DNA of 64,000 bases, taken from Panicum virgatum. Its lineage: Eukaryota; Streptophyta; Magnoliopsida; Poales; Poaceae. The stretch is taken from assembly GCF_016808335.1 (NCBI RefSeq), contig NC_053146.1, positions 36,948,470 through 37,012,469 on the forward strand, written 5' to 3'. Positions 45,019-57,400 of the stretch are shown piece after piece (position 1 is the stretch's first letter; every line of letters starts with the position of its first letter). The notes beneath the pieces are model-generated. The model saw only the letters and a program-made list of their open reading frames with translations, was not told the DNA's origin and searched no databases. Position numbers and translations under genes: made by a program.

Positions 45019-47153
45019 AGATCCACCACACTTAGTCCCGAGTAAAGGCTAGGACTAAGGTAGAACGACCTCTTCTTGATGAAACACCCCGCACAAAAGT
45101 TTTTTAGTACCTCACCTTTATTTTTGAACTTTGAAGTGTCTACCCTTGCCGTTTTGAATTGTTGAAGAATGGAACGATCTGATACAAGTACTCTCCTTGC
45201 CCTACTGCAAGTTTGTGGTTTTTGAAAATTTTGCACAAAAGAAATTATTCATGGCCTTACCCCTTTTTGGGATCTCTCATTATCACTTGTATGTGTATCC
45301 TTACCAGAACTTGCCTTTTTCTTCTCTACTTTTATATGGATGGCTGAAGTAGAGCTTGGTAGGAAATATAGAGGCACACACTTGCGTCGCATCTGCTGCA
45401 AAATCAAAAATCAATCCATAGAGACAATACTTATATTTACTATCTGATCAAACTAGTGCACAAGGTGGATGGTGGATACGCCTCCTTTCTTGATTGACTC
45501 CCTCTCTCCTTTATTATTTTTTTTGGTCATGTTTCTTTGGCATGCCATCTTTTCTCTCTCTCCCTTTTTGGGTCAAGCTTTTTTGGCATGCCATCTTTTC
45601 TCTCTCTTATTTTCACATGGAGAGAGATTAGCAGTCTATATTTTTGGAGCATTTATTGTGCGAAACGTGGAAACACTTGTGCATAATGACAAGATTAGAG
45701 AAGTAAACTAAGAATATCAATCATGGGTCATAAAATTTGATAAAGCTCAATGTGATAACAAGGTGCATATGGATATGGTTTATCTTATTTAGCTTAACAT
45801 ATGGCTCTGGTAGGTAAGTATGAGAGAATAAGGACCATCGATTATTTTTTCTCTTTTTGAATTAAAATCCCAAACTCACAAGCAAGACAAGTTAAATAAC
45901 TTAAGATCGGATCATATCACATAAGTCAACAACTTAAACGACTCGGGGTCCTATGAATATGGTTCACGAAGCAGTTGGTTATCAAGTTGAAGAACCTCTT
46001 GTTAATTATTTATCATGTTTTAAACAATTTTAGATTTGAATTTTTATCATGTTTAAAGCATGTAGGGAGAAAACGAGTGAGAGTGTGAAAACTCGACGTA
46101 CAAAGCGAGACGTGCACGTGACGTTTGGAAATGATCGCAGGGTGTAAGTACATAACGTCACGGGAATCCCCCACACTTGTTTTCAACCTGCTTATCAATC
46201 AGACACAAAAACAAAAGAACACATAAAACCGAAGAGGGGCTCTGCCGGCATTAACACGGGGAGCCAAAAGTTTTCATTATCATAAAATTAAACCTGGGCG
46301 CAAACAAACAAACCGAAACTAACTGAAACTATGGCTAACGAACCTAAACTAAACCTAGCGCCTGAATAAACTAAGGATAATGAGCTCAATCATAGTAGAG
46401 CTCCTCCTGACCTGTGGCCTCGTATAAGCATTTAATCTTAGCGCTCAGGCCACGACACAGTGAGCGGAGATCATCCTGGAGATTTTCAATCTCCAACTTC
46501 CACTAAGCCAGCTGATCTCCAAGGCGCCTATTCTCCAGGCGCAGCTGCTTGACCATGGCGGTTAGGGTCGCCATGGTTGGGCCATCAGCGACCGTGTCCT
46601 CTTCTCGCTCATGCGTCTAGAGGTGCCTATCCCTTCGTGGAGGAGAGTCGATCTCCATGCCTTTCCCTTTCGCGTCCGGGGTTGGAGTAGGGGTTATCCC
46701 TTGCCCAAACACCGGGCGGCAATCCTGATGGCGAGGGCTCTTAGGCTCGCCGGGAGACGGCATGACGGGGGGAGTGGTGACACTCTCCTTGAAGAGTTGC
46801 TTCGCTGCCGTCTTCCAAGGCGACTGGCCGTCCTTGGAAGGCCTTCGGTAAGGTCTATGGTCATGAGCCCTTGACTTCTGCATCCTCCGAGACGACACCG
46901 AGCGTGCTGCGAAACGGGGTCGCAGGGCGTCACTCCCCAAGGTCGGCCGACCAGGGTGGTCGGTCGAGCTTGGGGTGGCGCCCCTGCCCCCCCCCCCCCG
47001 GTCGCTCGGGTCAGCTAGCACCATAGCCAAAGGTGCCATGTGAGGTACCAGGCCTCCTTCCACCGCCTTATTGGTCATAAATGGAGCGTTGGGTGGCGGT
47101 GCCATGCCTCTTTCAAGGAATGTTTGTGGATTATTGTAAAAGGGGAGATACAT
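45019..47153 (-). pseudogene. Gypsy element tail with 3' ORF remnant
   Basis: About 1.35 kb of non-coding DNA (45019-46390) resembles the interior of the 5.7-kb derivative, for example GGCATGCCATCTTTTCTCTC near 45540 and 15270. A minus-strand frame then runs from about 47153 to 46390: a Pro/Arg-rich part followed, after one stop at 46617, by a coiled-coil piece (LRLENRRLGDQLA, LEIENLQDDLRSLCRGL). I read this as the extra 3' ORF of a Tat/Athila-like element. Its function is unknown. A run of C residues sits near 46990. Confidence 0.6.
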
Positions 47154-47159
47154 AGCCTC

Positions 47160-47445
47160 AAAAAATCACATCAAGCTAAGTGCAAAGAGGTGTTCAACAA
47201 TCAAGATCACAAGAAGATGCTCAAGCCAAGTCATATAGTGGATGCAGAAGAGGTACTAAGTGGTGTGTATTGTCTGGATTTCTAGCTTTATGTTTGGGGG
47301 TGTGTGTTGAGTGGTGTGATATGTTTGTTGAGAGGTTTGGTGTTGGGTTCTTGTGTTTTTCTTTTTGTTGTATTGCTCAATCTGAGCTTTTATCCTCTTT
47401 TTAATATAATTGACAGCTCTCCTGCTTGGTTCGTTTAAAAAAAAA
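47160..47445 (+). mobile_element. LINE-type retrotransposon 3' end
   Basis: The stretch ends TTTTTAATATAATTGACAGCTCTCCTGCTTGGTTCGTTT followed by nine A residues (47437-47445), with the typical bracketed form of grass LINE 3' tails (motif pieces AATATAAT and CTCTCCTGC). Only the last few hundred bases survive and no ORF2 sequence is visible. The left edge is approximate. Confidence 0.55.
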
Positions 47446-48074
47446 TGATCCTCCTGAACAAGGCGCCTTTTATTCAGCTTCATATTAGGTAAAAACAGGA
47501 TCCATAGGTTTGACTGGCACAATTATGACTGCTTCTCAACACAACTGATTTATTTACAGATGAATACTATACCAAACCTGAAGCACTGAAGCTCACCCTC
47601 TCCATATTCAATTTTCGCTACCTTCACGTTGACATTTGCCTATTTATAATTTATAAATAGCCTCGACTCCTGCAGCTATCTTGTTATTAGGTGAAACACA
47701 GTGTTCTAATGATGTCCATATCCAAAATGTGGAGTCAACGCATATTGTTACAAATAATAGATAACATGTACAATAATATATAACCATATAAGCTTCCTTT
47801 TGAAAAAAAAATAAAACACAACCAGTGAGACAATACTATCAGACATCGCACCACAGGACCCAGCGGCGTTGGTCCACTCCAATTCGGTCCATTTTTTCCG
47901 GGATCTATGTGCACCTTTGTTTCACTACTGTCAACTGATCCAACCAGCACAATTTGTCTTCATTATCAAAATATGGGAGCCTATATATAGAAAGCTACGG
48001 GAGTCAAGTCATTCAATGCAGCGTGTGGCAGAGCTTGTCATCTTAAAATAATGCAGGGTGACATCATTTTTAAA

Positions 48075-48210
48075 GTACGAAAGAAACACTTTACATGCCC
48101 AGTTAGTCATTTTTAATAACAGGCACACACATCATTTCAGGATAATTATTATGATATATGTTCTCTCAACGACCAGACGTACGAAAGAAACACTTTACAT
48201 GCCCAGTTAG
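48075..48210 (+). repeat. Perfect 32-bp direct repeat downstream of the E2 gene
   Basis: The same 32 bases, containing ACGAAAGAAACACTTTACAT, occur at 48075-48106 and 48179-48210, 104 bp apart. They lie 170-300 bp past the E2 stop codon, probably in or near its 3' UTR. The rest of 47446-48378 shows no gene. Confidence 0.9.
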
Positions 48211-48378
48211 ACTAATGTACATCAGACTCAAGTACACACCATAATAAAGAGGATAAATTTCCACATATGACTAGATTATTACCCCTTCAGTTTCAAATGT
48301 AACCAGCCAATAGTCATTCAAGTCGAGCTCCACTACGAAGATTATTACCAAAGAAGCGAGCATTGCATCGTCCAAAGC

Positions 48379-51300
48379 TCATGCTCCGCTTGCATATACA
48401 CGGGTCCACTCTTTGGCTGTCATTCAAGAACACCACTGAGCTGAATAATCCATCCAAATTCTACAGCTAAAGGTGAACAAGATTAAGTTATTCCCTCACC
48501 TGTTTCTACAGCTTCAGCCTCATTAGCTTTCCAGTGCTTTGCAACATTATCAGCAAGCGGGTCATCAGGATTTGGGGCACTGAGCAGCGCCTGGATGCTG
48601 AAGAGCAGAAACATCAAGTGCAAAGTAAATGTACTGCTCGGCTAAGATTTAACTTATTCGAGTTAAGTTATTTGTTCTGTTTCAGCAAGATTTTGTTTCA
48701 GTAAAATTTCCAGAAAAGCATAGACACCAACAACTCTGAACACTGAAGCAGGGATATGATCTCTGTGCATGCATGTGCCATGTGCATTCGTAGTGTGTTA
48801 TGATTGAGAGATAACCAACATGCAGTAGGCATATGTGAACGGAGTAAAAAAATTCAGTGCAGTGGGTACTGACGCAGGCATATGAGCTGTGTGCATACGA
48901 GCGTAACGCAAGAATCTTCAATCGAAAAGAGTCCAGTTTCATCTCGGTATTGGGCAGGATTAAAGAGGATGTGTCCGCTTGGCTTGCGGCAGGAGCACGG
49001 CCACTTGCGGCCTTATTTGTACGAGATTAGACCTTTGTAACCATGCTCCTGTACTCTCTTCCTCTTTATCAATGAAATAGGCGCACACTCGTGCCGTTCG
49101 TTCAAAAAAAGATATTGGGATACAAACTACATGCACACTAGGCTTATGTGAATGCAGCAAACATGATGCAGATGTCTGATCATAGGTTGATTTGGGAACA
49201 TGTAAATGTTCTGCTCCCACTTTAATGGCATTCTGGCAAATAATATGCAGCGATGGCAGCAACTGCAGCTTCCTCCACTACATTGTACACGCCATTCACT
49301 TTATTTTATGGAAAGGCAGCCTGACAATTTCTTATTTCTGAATGGGTCTTTACTAATAAAATAATGCATCTTATATGCTAATCCTGATTTGTAGTAGTCA
49401 AGGACTTCAATGTGCAATACAAGCTCTGAAGGTACACATTTGCCACTACGTAGCGTCTCTTAATACTGTAATCTTATAATGGCCACAGACATCAACAAGC
49501 CCTTTCAAGAACCATATAGCTTGTTTAGTGGAGCTGTTATATGGTTTGTACTTTCAAGAACAAATATCAAACCAAGACACCAAATAAACCAGACTGACTT
49601 TAATACAGAAAAGCAGTGAAACAGAGGTATTCACCTCAAAAGAACTGTTCGGATCTGAAGGGCAGGACTCCACTTGTCCTTTAAAATATCAAGGCATATC
49701 CTACCAAGCTGTATGAGTGTAAATATTAAGCAACACGGTATATCCTAATACCGTAAGAGGGAAGCACGAGCGTAACAACTTACCTTGTCAATGTTGGGGT
49801 GATAAATTTTTGTGAGAAAGCGAACCTGTGTTCAGAATTAGGACTTCAGTTAGAAACCATAAATTGAGAAATTTTATGGACCTTAAACCAAACTTACCAC
49901 CAAGATATGAAATGCTTGTGAAAAAAAGTAGAGGACAAATTTTAATCAGTCAAATAAAAGCATGAATGATGTTATACAAGTTTACTTAAGTCACTGAAAT
50001 TTGCAAGAATATTTTGAGTGGCTGGGCCACGGGTGATACAAAATATCATATGATGATCTGCAGTTAAATGTGAAGCTGAAATCTGAATCTCATTGAGGAG
50101 CAACACATATGAAACCTTCTGAATTTGATGCACTGTACAACTTAGCCTAAATTAACCTTGGCAAGCATCAGCAGAACTACTTATTATTTACTAACAATTT
50201 GTAAAACCATAACACTACTGAAAGCCTAGTCAAGATTACAGTAGTAATGAAGCACCTTTGGTGGAGCCATTGGATATTCTTCAGGCAAGAATAATTCGAG
50301 CTTGAAAACTCCTCCTGACAGTCCAATCAACAGTTATTAGACACCATATTAGAGAGCACACAAAAAATTCCACTGCTTTGTTTTGCATTCTTTGAATAGG
50401 ATAGAAAGGATGAATTGGTGGTAGCAAAAAAATGCAACAATTATCACACTGGATAACAGAAAACATGTAGGAAGTTTCTGAAGAAAAAAATACTAGGGAA
50501 AAAACACAAAAACATTCAGGGCAATGAAACAAACATGCTCACACAAAAAAAAACCTAGCAAGTATGACTTGCTAGCCAGCACTTGCAGAAAATACTTTGG
50601 ATTTTAGTGAGAGAAATTAATAGTAAAGACCACCCGTCCCGCTTTCCAAACATTCGCAGTTAAAAAAATATCCTAGCAATAAGCAATTAGTAACGTTTTT
50701 CACATAACTAGAGTTACCAGCTTGTTTGTCTGGTGCCCCTGTTCAATTGATGCATCTTCACTCAGCCCAAGCCACAGATCTCTTGCTTGTATTGTCTGCC
50801 CTATGCAATCAACCAGTTGTATTGTTCCATGCCCAGTCACAGCAATTCATCTCCACTGGCACTGCTGCCCCTTGGTTTCATGCTGGCCTACACCCTGGTG
50901 CATAAATATTGCTGTCAAACCTGGCGCATGGGCCTATGTCAATTCCTGACATGATGCCAAAAAGGACCATGCCACAGACTGATGAACGGAAACCACACAG
51001 GTCATTGATTTGGAGCGGGAGAATGCAGGCCATCGGGAAAACTGACTGAGAAAGAGGCTTGCTATAGGACTTGCAGGTCTTGAAAGCTATGGTCTCAGAT
51101 TAATGTATGGGGAAGAATGAAATTGAGGTGCTCACTGGTGCTGAGAGAGCAAGCAAAGTGAAGCCGCAATGGCACTTTTCCCCACGAGCCACCAGGGGCA
51201 GAACTACAGTCTACAGTATTGATAAGAGGAGAGCACCGGAGGCATGCACTAGAGCTTACTAAACTTCTTTGTTTTCAAAAACGGTCAGATTGCATAGTTC

Positions 51301-52127
51301 CCAACAGACATGGAGGAAAATGTAAAAATATAATTAAAAACAAGCCAGAAAGACATGAAACACACTGTACAATCTTGATAAAGCATTTTTTTCAATGTTA
51401 TCAAGGTGAACTAATGTGACTGAATGGTATTTGACTAAAGTTTATACATTTTGAATGGTATGGAATTAAATTTTTCCAATAATCTCAATTCCATCTAACA
51501 TTTCTAAAGCCAGTTAGAGGACCATATTATTAAATTCAACATATACATGATGTCTAAAGGCAACTAAAATACAGAACAGAAGAACAAGAGGAATAGGTTC
51601 CTCACCCTCATATGGCGACTGAGACGGGCCAAGGATCATGACATTGAAGTAGCGCATGTTCTCTTCAGATGGGGAGGCACTGATTCCTGGAGCTGCAAAA
51701 ACAAAAGGCCACACAACCCCTGAAACATCACAAACCCATCGAAGAAATCCTAAAATTTCCAGAGGAACAATCTTGACATAGAAGTGGAACTATCTTCGCA
51801 CAGTAAGATCATATGCATGATAAAATTAGACGTTCTAGCATTTCTTTGGCTAAATGAAAAAACAACAGGCAGAGGCCTTTAAGGGCTAATAAGCTTGCTG
51901 TAACTAAATCCTAGGGAAAAAGAAACAAACGAAAGGGGCCCATCAAACCAACATCTTTTCATGAAGCATCTCACCTGGATCGCTGAGCAGCCGCTGCGTC
52001 TCCTGCAGGAAGTAAACCACCAAAAATCACCATGTTTCCATAAAAATAATGGAAAGAAACCGAAATTCGAGGGGCCGAGAGGACTCCTCACCTTGATGAT
52101 GCGGCGGGGGAGGTTGCTGTTGGCCAT
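48379..52127 (-). CDS. UBC13: Ubiquitin-conjugating enzyme E2, Ubc13 type
   Basis: Eight exons on the minus strand: 52092-52127, 51975-52002, 51606-51692, 50256-50314, 49784-49825, 49635-49708, 48500-48597 and 48379-48416. They sum to 462 nt, 153 residues plus TGA, the normal length, and every junction is GT-AG. The protein starts [18 protein letters not shown] and has the E2 fold with HPNID and the active-site Cys in [13 protein letters not shown] (about residue 89). It ends TRVYASGA. It matches plant UBC35/UBC36 almost throughout. With a Uev partner such enzymes build Lys63-linked ubiquitin chains used in DNA-damage tolerance, root iron response and immunity signalling. The gene is intact. 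Exon 2 is only 28 nt, and the two largest introns carry repeats. Confidence 0.97.
48960..49110 (+). mobile_element. LINE 3'-end remnant in an E2 intron
   Basis: Within the intron between 48597 and 49635, TCTTCCTCTTTATCAATGAA, then ACTCGTGCCGTTCGTTC and seven A residues (49104-49110) resemble a plant LINE 3' end. It lies opposite to the gene. The left limit is a guess. Confidence 0.45.
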
Positions 52128-52430
52128 GATTGGACAGAGGAGGCGCCTTCGTGCTAGGGTTTGGTGGTCCTTGGGATCGCGGCGGAGGCGGAGAAAGATT
52201 GGGGATAAAGGAGGCGGCGCTGGTGGAGAAGAGAATGGTCGCTTGCTTGCTTTGTGCGCCCTGGTCCCTCTAGTTTCTTTTCTATTTTTGAATCATGGTC
52301 CCTCTAGTTTCTATTTTTACAGATCAAGGACACGTGGAGGAATTTTCTTTTCCGGAGGGTACGAAACTACGAATTCAAATGAGACCATATATTGTGACGA
52401 CGCGTGAAATATATATAGTGAAGCATTACC
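52128..52430 (-). promoter_or_regulatory. Likely 5' UTR and core promoter of the E2 gene
   Basis: Upstream of the ATG lies a purine/GC-rich leader (52128-52260), then a TATA-like CTATATATATTTC on the minus strand at about 52408-52420, roughly 285 bp from the ATG. A phrase GGTCCCTCTAGTTTCT occurs twice, near 52262 and 52308. No transcript evidence is available here. Confidence 0.35.
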
Positions 52431-54291
52431 CAACACTTTTTCACTAAGAATCCTTGTAATTTATTATTTTAGTGTATACCAATTTATTTATTCAAAACAT
52501 TAAAATACATTGTTATTTTTTTCATTCATGTGAAGTGAAACTCCTGTGTTACTAGTACACGTTGGATAGCATTCTAGACTGAAGGGACCTTACCTAAGGT
52601 TTTGCAAATCAAGGGGAATTGTATAATGACTTACATAAACTCATTTGGAGTGTTAAGATCGTAAAGAGCTCAACGTTTTGAACGGTGTCCATTGAGACGT
52701 GGTATATACATAATTTTCTTTCCGTGTCCTTTAATTTCAGCTTAATTTTAGCTCAAAATTTTAATCTCAGACTAACCTTAGCTCAAGATTTTAAGTATTT
52801 CATAATCTTAATCCACTTTTACCCGCAACAAAAGCCACAATATCATTCGATTATTTGGAAGTTCACAATCCACCCTGTCCGTGTGTGGCTGCTCAATAGT
52901 CACAGATCATCGGTGTCTCAATGGAGGGCGCTAGGCAGACTCACGTCTCACAATTGGCATCGTGCAAATACACGACAAGCCGACGACGGTAAGAAGACGG
53001 CCATCGCTTTTGTCTATACTTCTTCAATTTAAGCTTATATAAATATTTTATTATTGATACGGTATGATCTGTAAATATTGTTGATTTCATATCGCATAAT
53101 AGAATAGATTATTAATTATGCCTAATCTTCGTAGAAAACCAAGGCAAAACTAAAGTGAGCAAGATATATTGTGACTCGCTAGTGGATATTTACACGGTCA
53201 ATAAAAGTTTAGTGCCAAATTCTTATACCTACAAATATTATCAGAGTTTGTTTGCTTTAAATTTCTTTCCAGTCCCGCCAGGGTATATAAGTCATATATG
53301 ACTACATAATAAGCTCCTCGGATAATATATGAAACGGTATTTTGTTTTTGCATCTTTGTGTAACAGTGGGGGTGAAATAGGTTTCTGTTGTTGGTCCACT
53401 AATCATCTTTGTTTCTCCAGGGAGATAGTTTTGGTTACGGATTTCGTGTCGATGGCGCTGTTGTTTGGGCGGAATAGTTTCCATGTAGTAGCGATGAAAA
53501 GGCTTATGAGGTTTATGGTCGCAGTGACAAATGAAGCACAAAAGCAGATCTGGATTGGGCTAGGCCACTAGAGGGACGGATTCGCCGTTATTTCTCTAGC
53601 TTTATCAAGGACAAATGACTATATTTCGTGTCGATCTAGAGTAGGGTTCGTCCAAAAATGAATGTTTAGGACGGCTTTGATGTCCTTTTTCATAGATCTA
53701 AGATCACTATCAAACACGGCATGCTCACATATAATGTTGCAGAAGATATAAGAAAGGATTCCCATATATCCTTTTAGCGCTCAAGTGAAAGTAACTGCTT
53801 AGGTATCCTTTCATGTGAACCATCCTTTTTAAAAGAGGTGTAGTATTTCTTCTCTCCCAGTGAAATTTTTATATTTGTAGGAACAATTCATCTAAGAATA
53901 TAGTATGATAAAACATGTATATTGGTGTTTTGTAGTAATAATGAAACATAAAAAAGGTACCCAGATTCTGAATGTGTTGTGCTTGTGCACTGGCTTCACC
54001 CACTTATCGTGTCCGCACATGTGACAGCGTAAGTATAGATGCTTTACAGTTCAGCTGAATTCTGATGCTGACTGCACACTGTAATAGTGTAATGCAATTC
54101 TGACTCACAAGCCAGCAGCAGATTGCAAGGGGACTTGGAACCTAGCTGGAACGCACAATTCCCACAATTCAGAGCCAACCTGTGAAATACTTGAGACAAA
54201 ATAGACACCACAGTTTAGGCTGTTGCCATGTTCCATTGTAAAGTTACAACACAACAGTCTAAGAACAGATCAGACATGATCATCGTCTCCC
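52431..54291. other. Intergenic DNA between the E2 and PEPC genes
   Basis: AT-rich sequence with scattered short ORFs that have no recognisable content. I see no complete mobile element, RNA gene or conserved frame. Confidence 0.6.
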
Positions 54292-54298
54292 TTTTATT
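54292..54298 (-). terminator. Candidate polyadenylation signal of PEPC
   Basis: AATAAAA on the minus strand, about 130 bp past the PEPC stop codon position, is the best near-consensus signal in the expected place. Confidence 0.35.
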
Positions 54299-54427
54299 TG
54301 CCACCACTTCAGCGAAAACGCCATTATTTTCTCACGGTGTAGGGAGACCATCAAAGATGCAGCTAAAATCGGCAAAAATACAAAGGCATAGAGCAGATGA
54401 TCAGAAGGAACAGATCCCCACCTTGTC

Positions 54428-57400
54428 CTAACCAGTGTTCTGAAGACCGGCAGCTATGCCCTTCATGGTGAGGATGAGTGTGTCTTCCAGCCCTGGGGCG
54501 TACTCGCTGGCCGGGTTCAGCTTCACGAGCTCTGCTGCCGGCTTGTTCGAGTCCATGATCTCCTTGGACAGGTGGGGTGAGCGACGTGGTAGTCTGGGTC
54601 ACGGATCCGCTTCAGGGTGTAGGCCTGGCAGACGTTCAGGGTGGTGATGTAGGCGTCACGTAGGCGGAGCCGCTGCTTCAGGTAGGGATCACCTTCAAGA
54701 AGATCCCTGTGCCCAGCAACCTGAAGTCCAAAATGAAGTTCAGTATATTCTAAAATGCTGGATCATAGTCAAAAAATAATTCAAGAAATGTTTGTGTTTT
54801 GTTTGAAAGACCTGAAGGAGAAGCTTTTCAGTTTCTTCATAGTTGGTCCTCAGCTTCTCACCCAGTGGCTGTAGATCCTCCGAGACAAGGAGTTTGTCAT
54901 ACAGGGCAGCAATCCCAGGATTACCCTTGGCAAACACCATCTCAACAAGATCGATGGTGACCCTGAAAAACGGCCACTCATTGTACATTTCTTGGAGCAT
55001 GTGGAGATTCCTGATGTCCTTTTGGAGGACATGCTTGAATGCGGCTCCAAAGCCTAGCCAGACCGGGAGGTGGAACCGAGTTTGTGTCCAAGCGAAGATC
55101 CACGGGATTGCACGGAGTGACTCAATTCCACTAGGCTTTCTCTTGGATGTCCTGCTTCCTATGTTCATCCTGCCGTACTCTGTTTCAGGTGTTGCCTGTC
55201 AACACAAACATCAGATAGTAAATATTCGCTAAATGTAGGGTTAATCGTCAATCAAATGGCTTCAGTGGACCATTTTTTTAGGTTCGCAAATCATAAATTT
55301 CCACAGTATGTGCTAGATTCAAATTAATGATCAGGTTAGACCTATTTCAAAAGTTCTGTTTTGCAGCTTACAATGGCCAAAAACAAGGACTTACAAGGCG
55401 GAAATACTCGACAAAACGTGGCTCTTTGAAGACAATGGACCGATATTCCTCAGTTGCCACAACAGCCATCTCATCAAGAAGAGCTCGCCATTCTGGTTTC
55501 GGTGCATTTGGTGGATGCATGCCATGCTCCAGGGTAGCAGCTGTAAAACGCTGCAGTGTTCTGAAGCACAAGTGTTCCTCACCAAAGGACTGCTCAATGA
55601 CTTCACCTTGGACTGTGACACGGAGGGATCCATGGATTGTGTCTGGTGGCTGGGACAAAATGGCAAGGTGAGTGGGACCACCACCCCTTCCAACTGTCCC
55701 ACCACGTCCATGGAACATTGTCAACTTCACACCGAAGTCCTTAGCAACCTTGATGAGCTCCTCCTGAGCTTTGTACAGCTGCCAAGCTGCTGACAGACGA
55801 CCAGCATCTTTGCCAGAGTCCGAATACCCAATCATGACCTCTTGCTTGCCATTGATTCTCTGTCTGTACCAATCTATTGAGAAAAGTCTGGCCAATGCAG
55901 CTGGGGCAGCCTCAAGATCGGCCAATTTCTCAAACAGTGGGACTACTCTAAGGGGTGTCTTTACATAGCACTCGCGTTGGAGGAGCTCAACAGCAAGGAC
56001 ATCTGAAGGAGCTGTTGCCATAGAAATGATATATGCACCAAAATTGTCAGCAGGAAGCTCAGCAATAACATGGAACGTGTCTAGAACATCGGAAACTTCC
56101 TCAGTCTTGGGAAGGTCTGGGCCAAACAGTGGGCGTTTCCCATTGAGTTCGGACAATAACCATTCCTGGCGGCGTTCTTCGGGCCACTCGCGGTAAGATC
56201 CAATCCCCAGGTATGTGGTGATGGCATCCAGGACATCTGTGTGCCTATCTGATTCTTGCCTAATATCAAGCCTCACAAGGGAGAGACCAAAGGTGGAAAC
56301 TTGACGTAAGAAATCAAGAAGGCTTCCATCGGCAATCACACGATCACCACAAGCACACAGTGATCTGTAACATAGCTCCAAGGGCTCCAACAGCTGCATG
56401 AGATGGTTCTACAGATTAGAAACCTACTAAGCAAAATCAAAAGTTAATATTATTTTTCTAATGACCAAGCATAAATTTCAACCTGCTCAACACTTGTCAG
56501 CGTAGCTTCCTCTGGAACATCAGAATGTCCACTGGATAAAAGCTCACGTGATCGTTCACGGGTGTTGTAGAGTTTATCCCTCACATCACTCAGTATCACC
56601 CGATATGGCTCATTTGGAGGAACCTTCTTCCAAAATTCTGCAGCAGAAATGGAAAAGGTAAAATCATTAGAATAATAGAATGTCAAAGAATGGCCTAACA
56701 ACAGATCATCACTAAGAAGACCTATATGATGTCACTGATACCTACCTATGTAGTGCTTGGCATCCTTCTTAGTAGAGCGATGCAGCTCATCAGCACGTAT
56801 GCGCAGCTCATCACTGCATCGCCACATAGACAACTGCAATCATTTGAAGTTGTTAACTTCAAGTATCAGATGCAAATGAAGTTATAAACTATACACAGAT
56901 TAGCAAAGTAATAGCTACCTCAAACATAAGATCCTCAATCTGTGAGCAATATAAGTTTGCTGCCATCATTCTGGCAAGCAAGCAGACATCCCTGGTAACC
57001 TCTGGCGTGACTCTTGGATTTCCTGTATTTGTAGAAGCAACCCAAATTTAGAATACAAAGATAAATGCTACTAGGTGTGTTGCACAAACAGACATATAGT
57101 AGTCATCTTCCCATGCAACAGATACAAGCAACAAAGATAATAGGTCATGCAAAAGATACAAGCAACAAAGATAATAGGTAATGCAGATATTCCATATTTA
57201 AGAATCATGGGAAGACAGGATAAATAGATAGAGATGTCCCTCACCATCACGATCTCCTCCCATCCAAGAAGAGAACTGAATAAGAGGTGCATTGTAAGGA
57301 ACACGCTCATTAATCCCAATGTTCTTCAGTGCAGTATCAACTCGGCGCAAGAACTTTGGAACACCCTTCCAAATTGTTTCATGGAAGTAGCTCATACCAG

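Noticed and set aside
52685..53571. Short plus-strand ORFs between the E2 and PEPC genes
   Set aside because: They have AT-rich composition, no recognisable content and no splice context.
55080..55135. C4-type PEPC
   Set aside because: The residue before WTQTRFH is Ala, as in C3-type enzymes, not the Ser of C4 enzymes.
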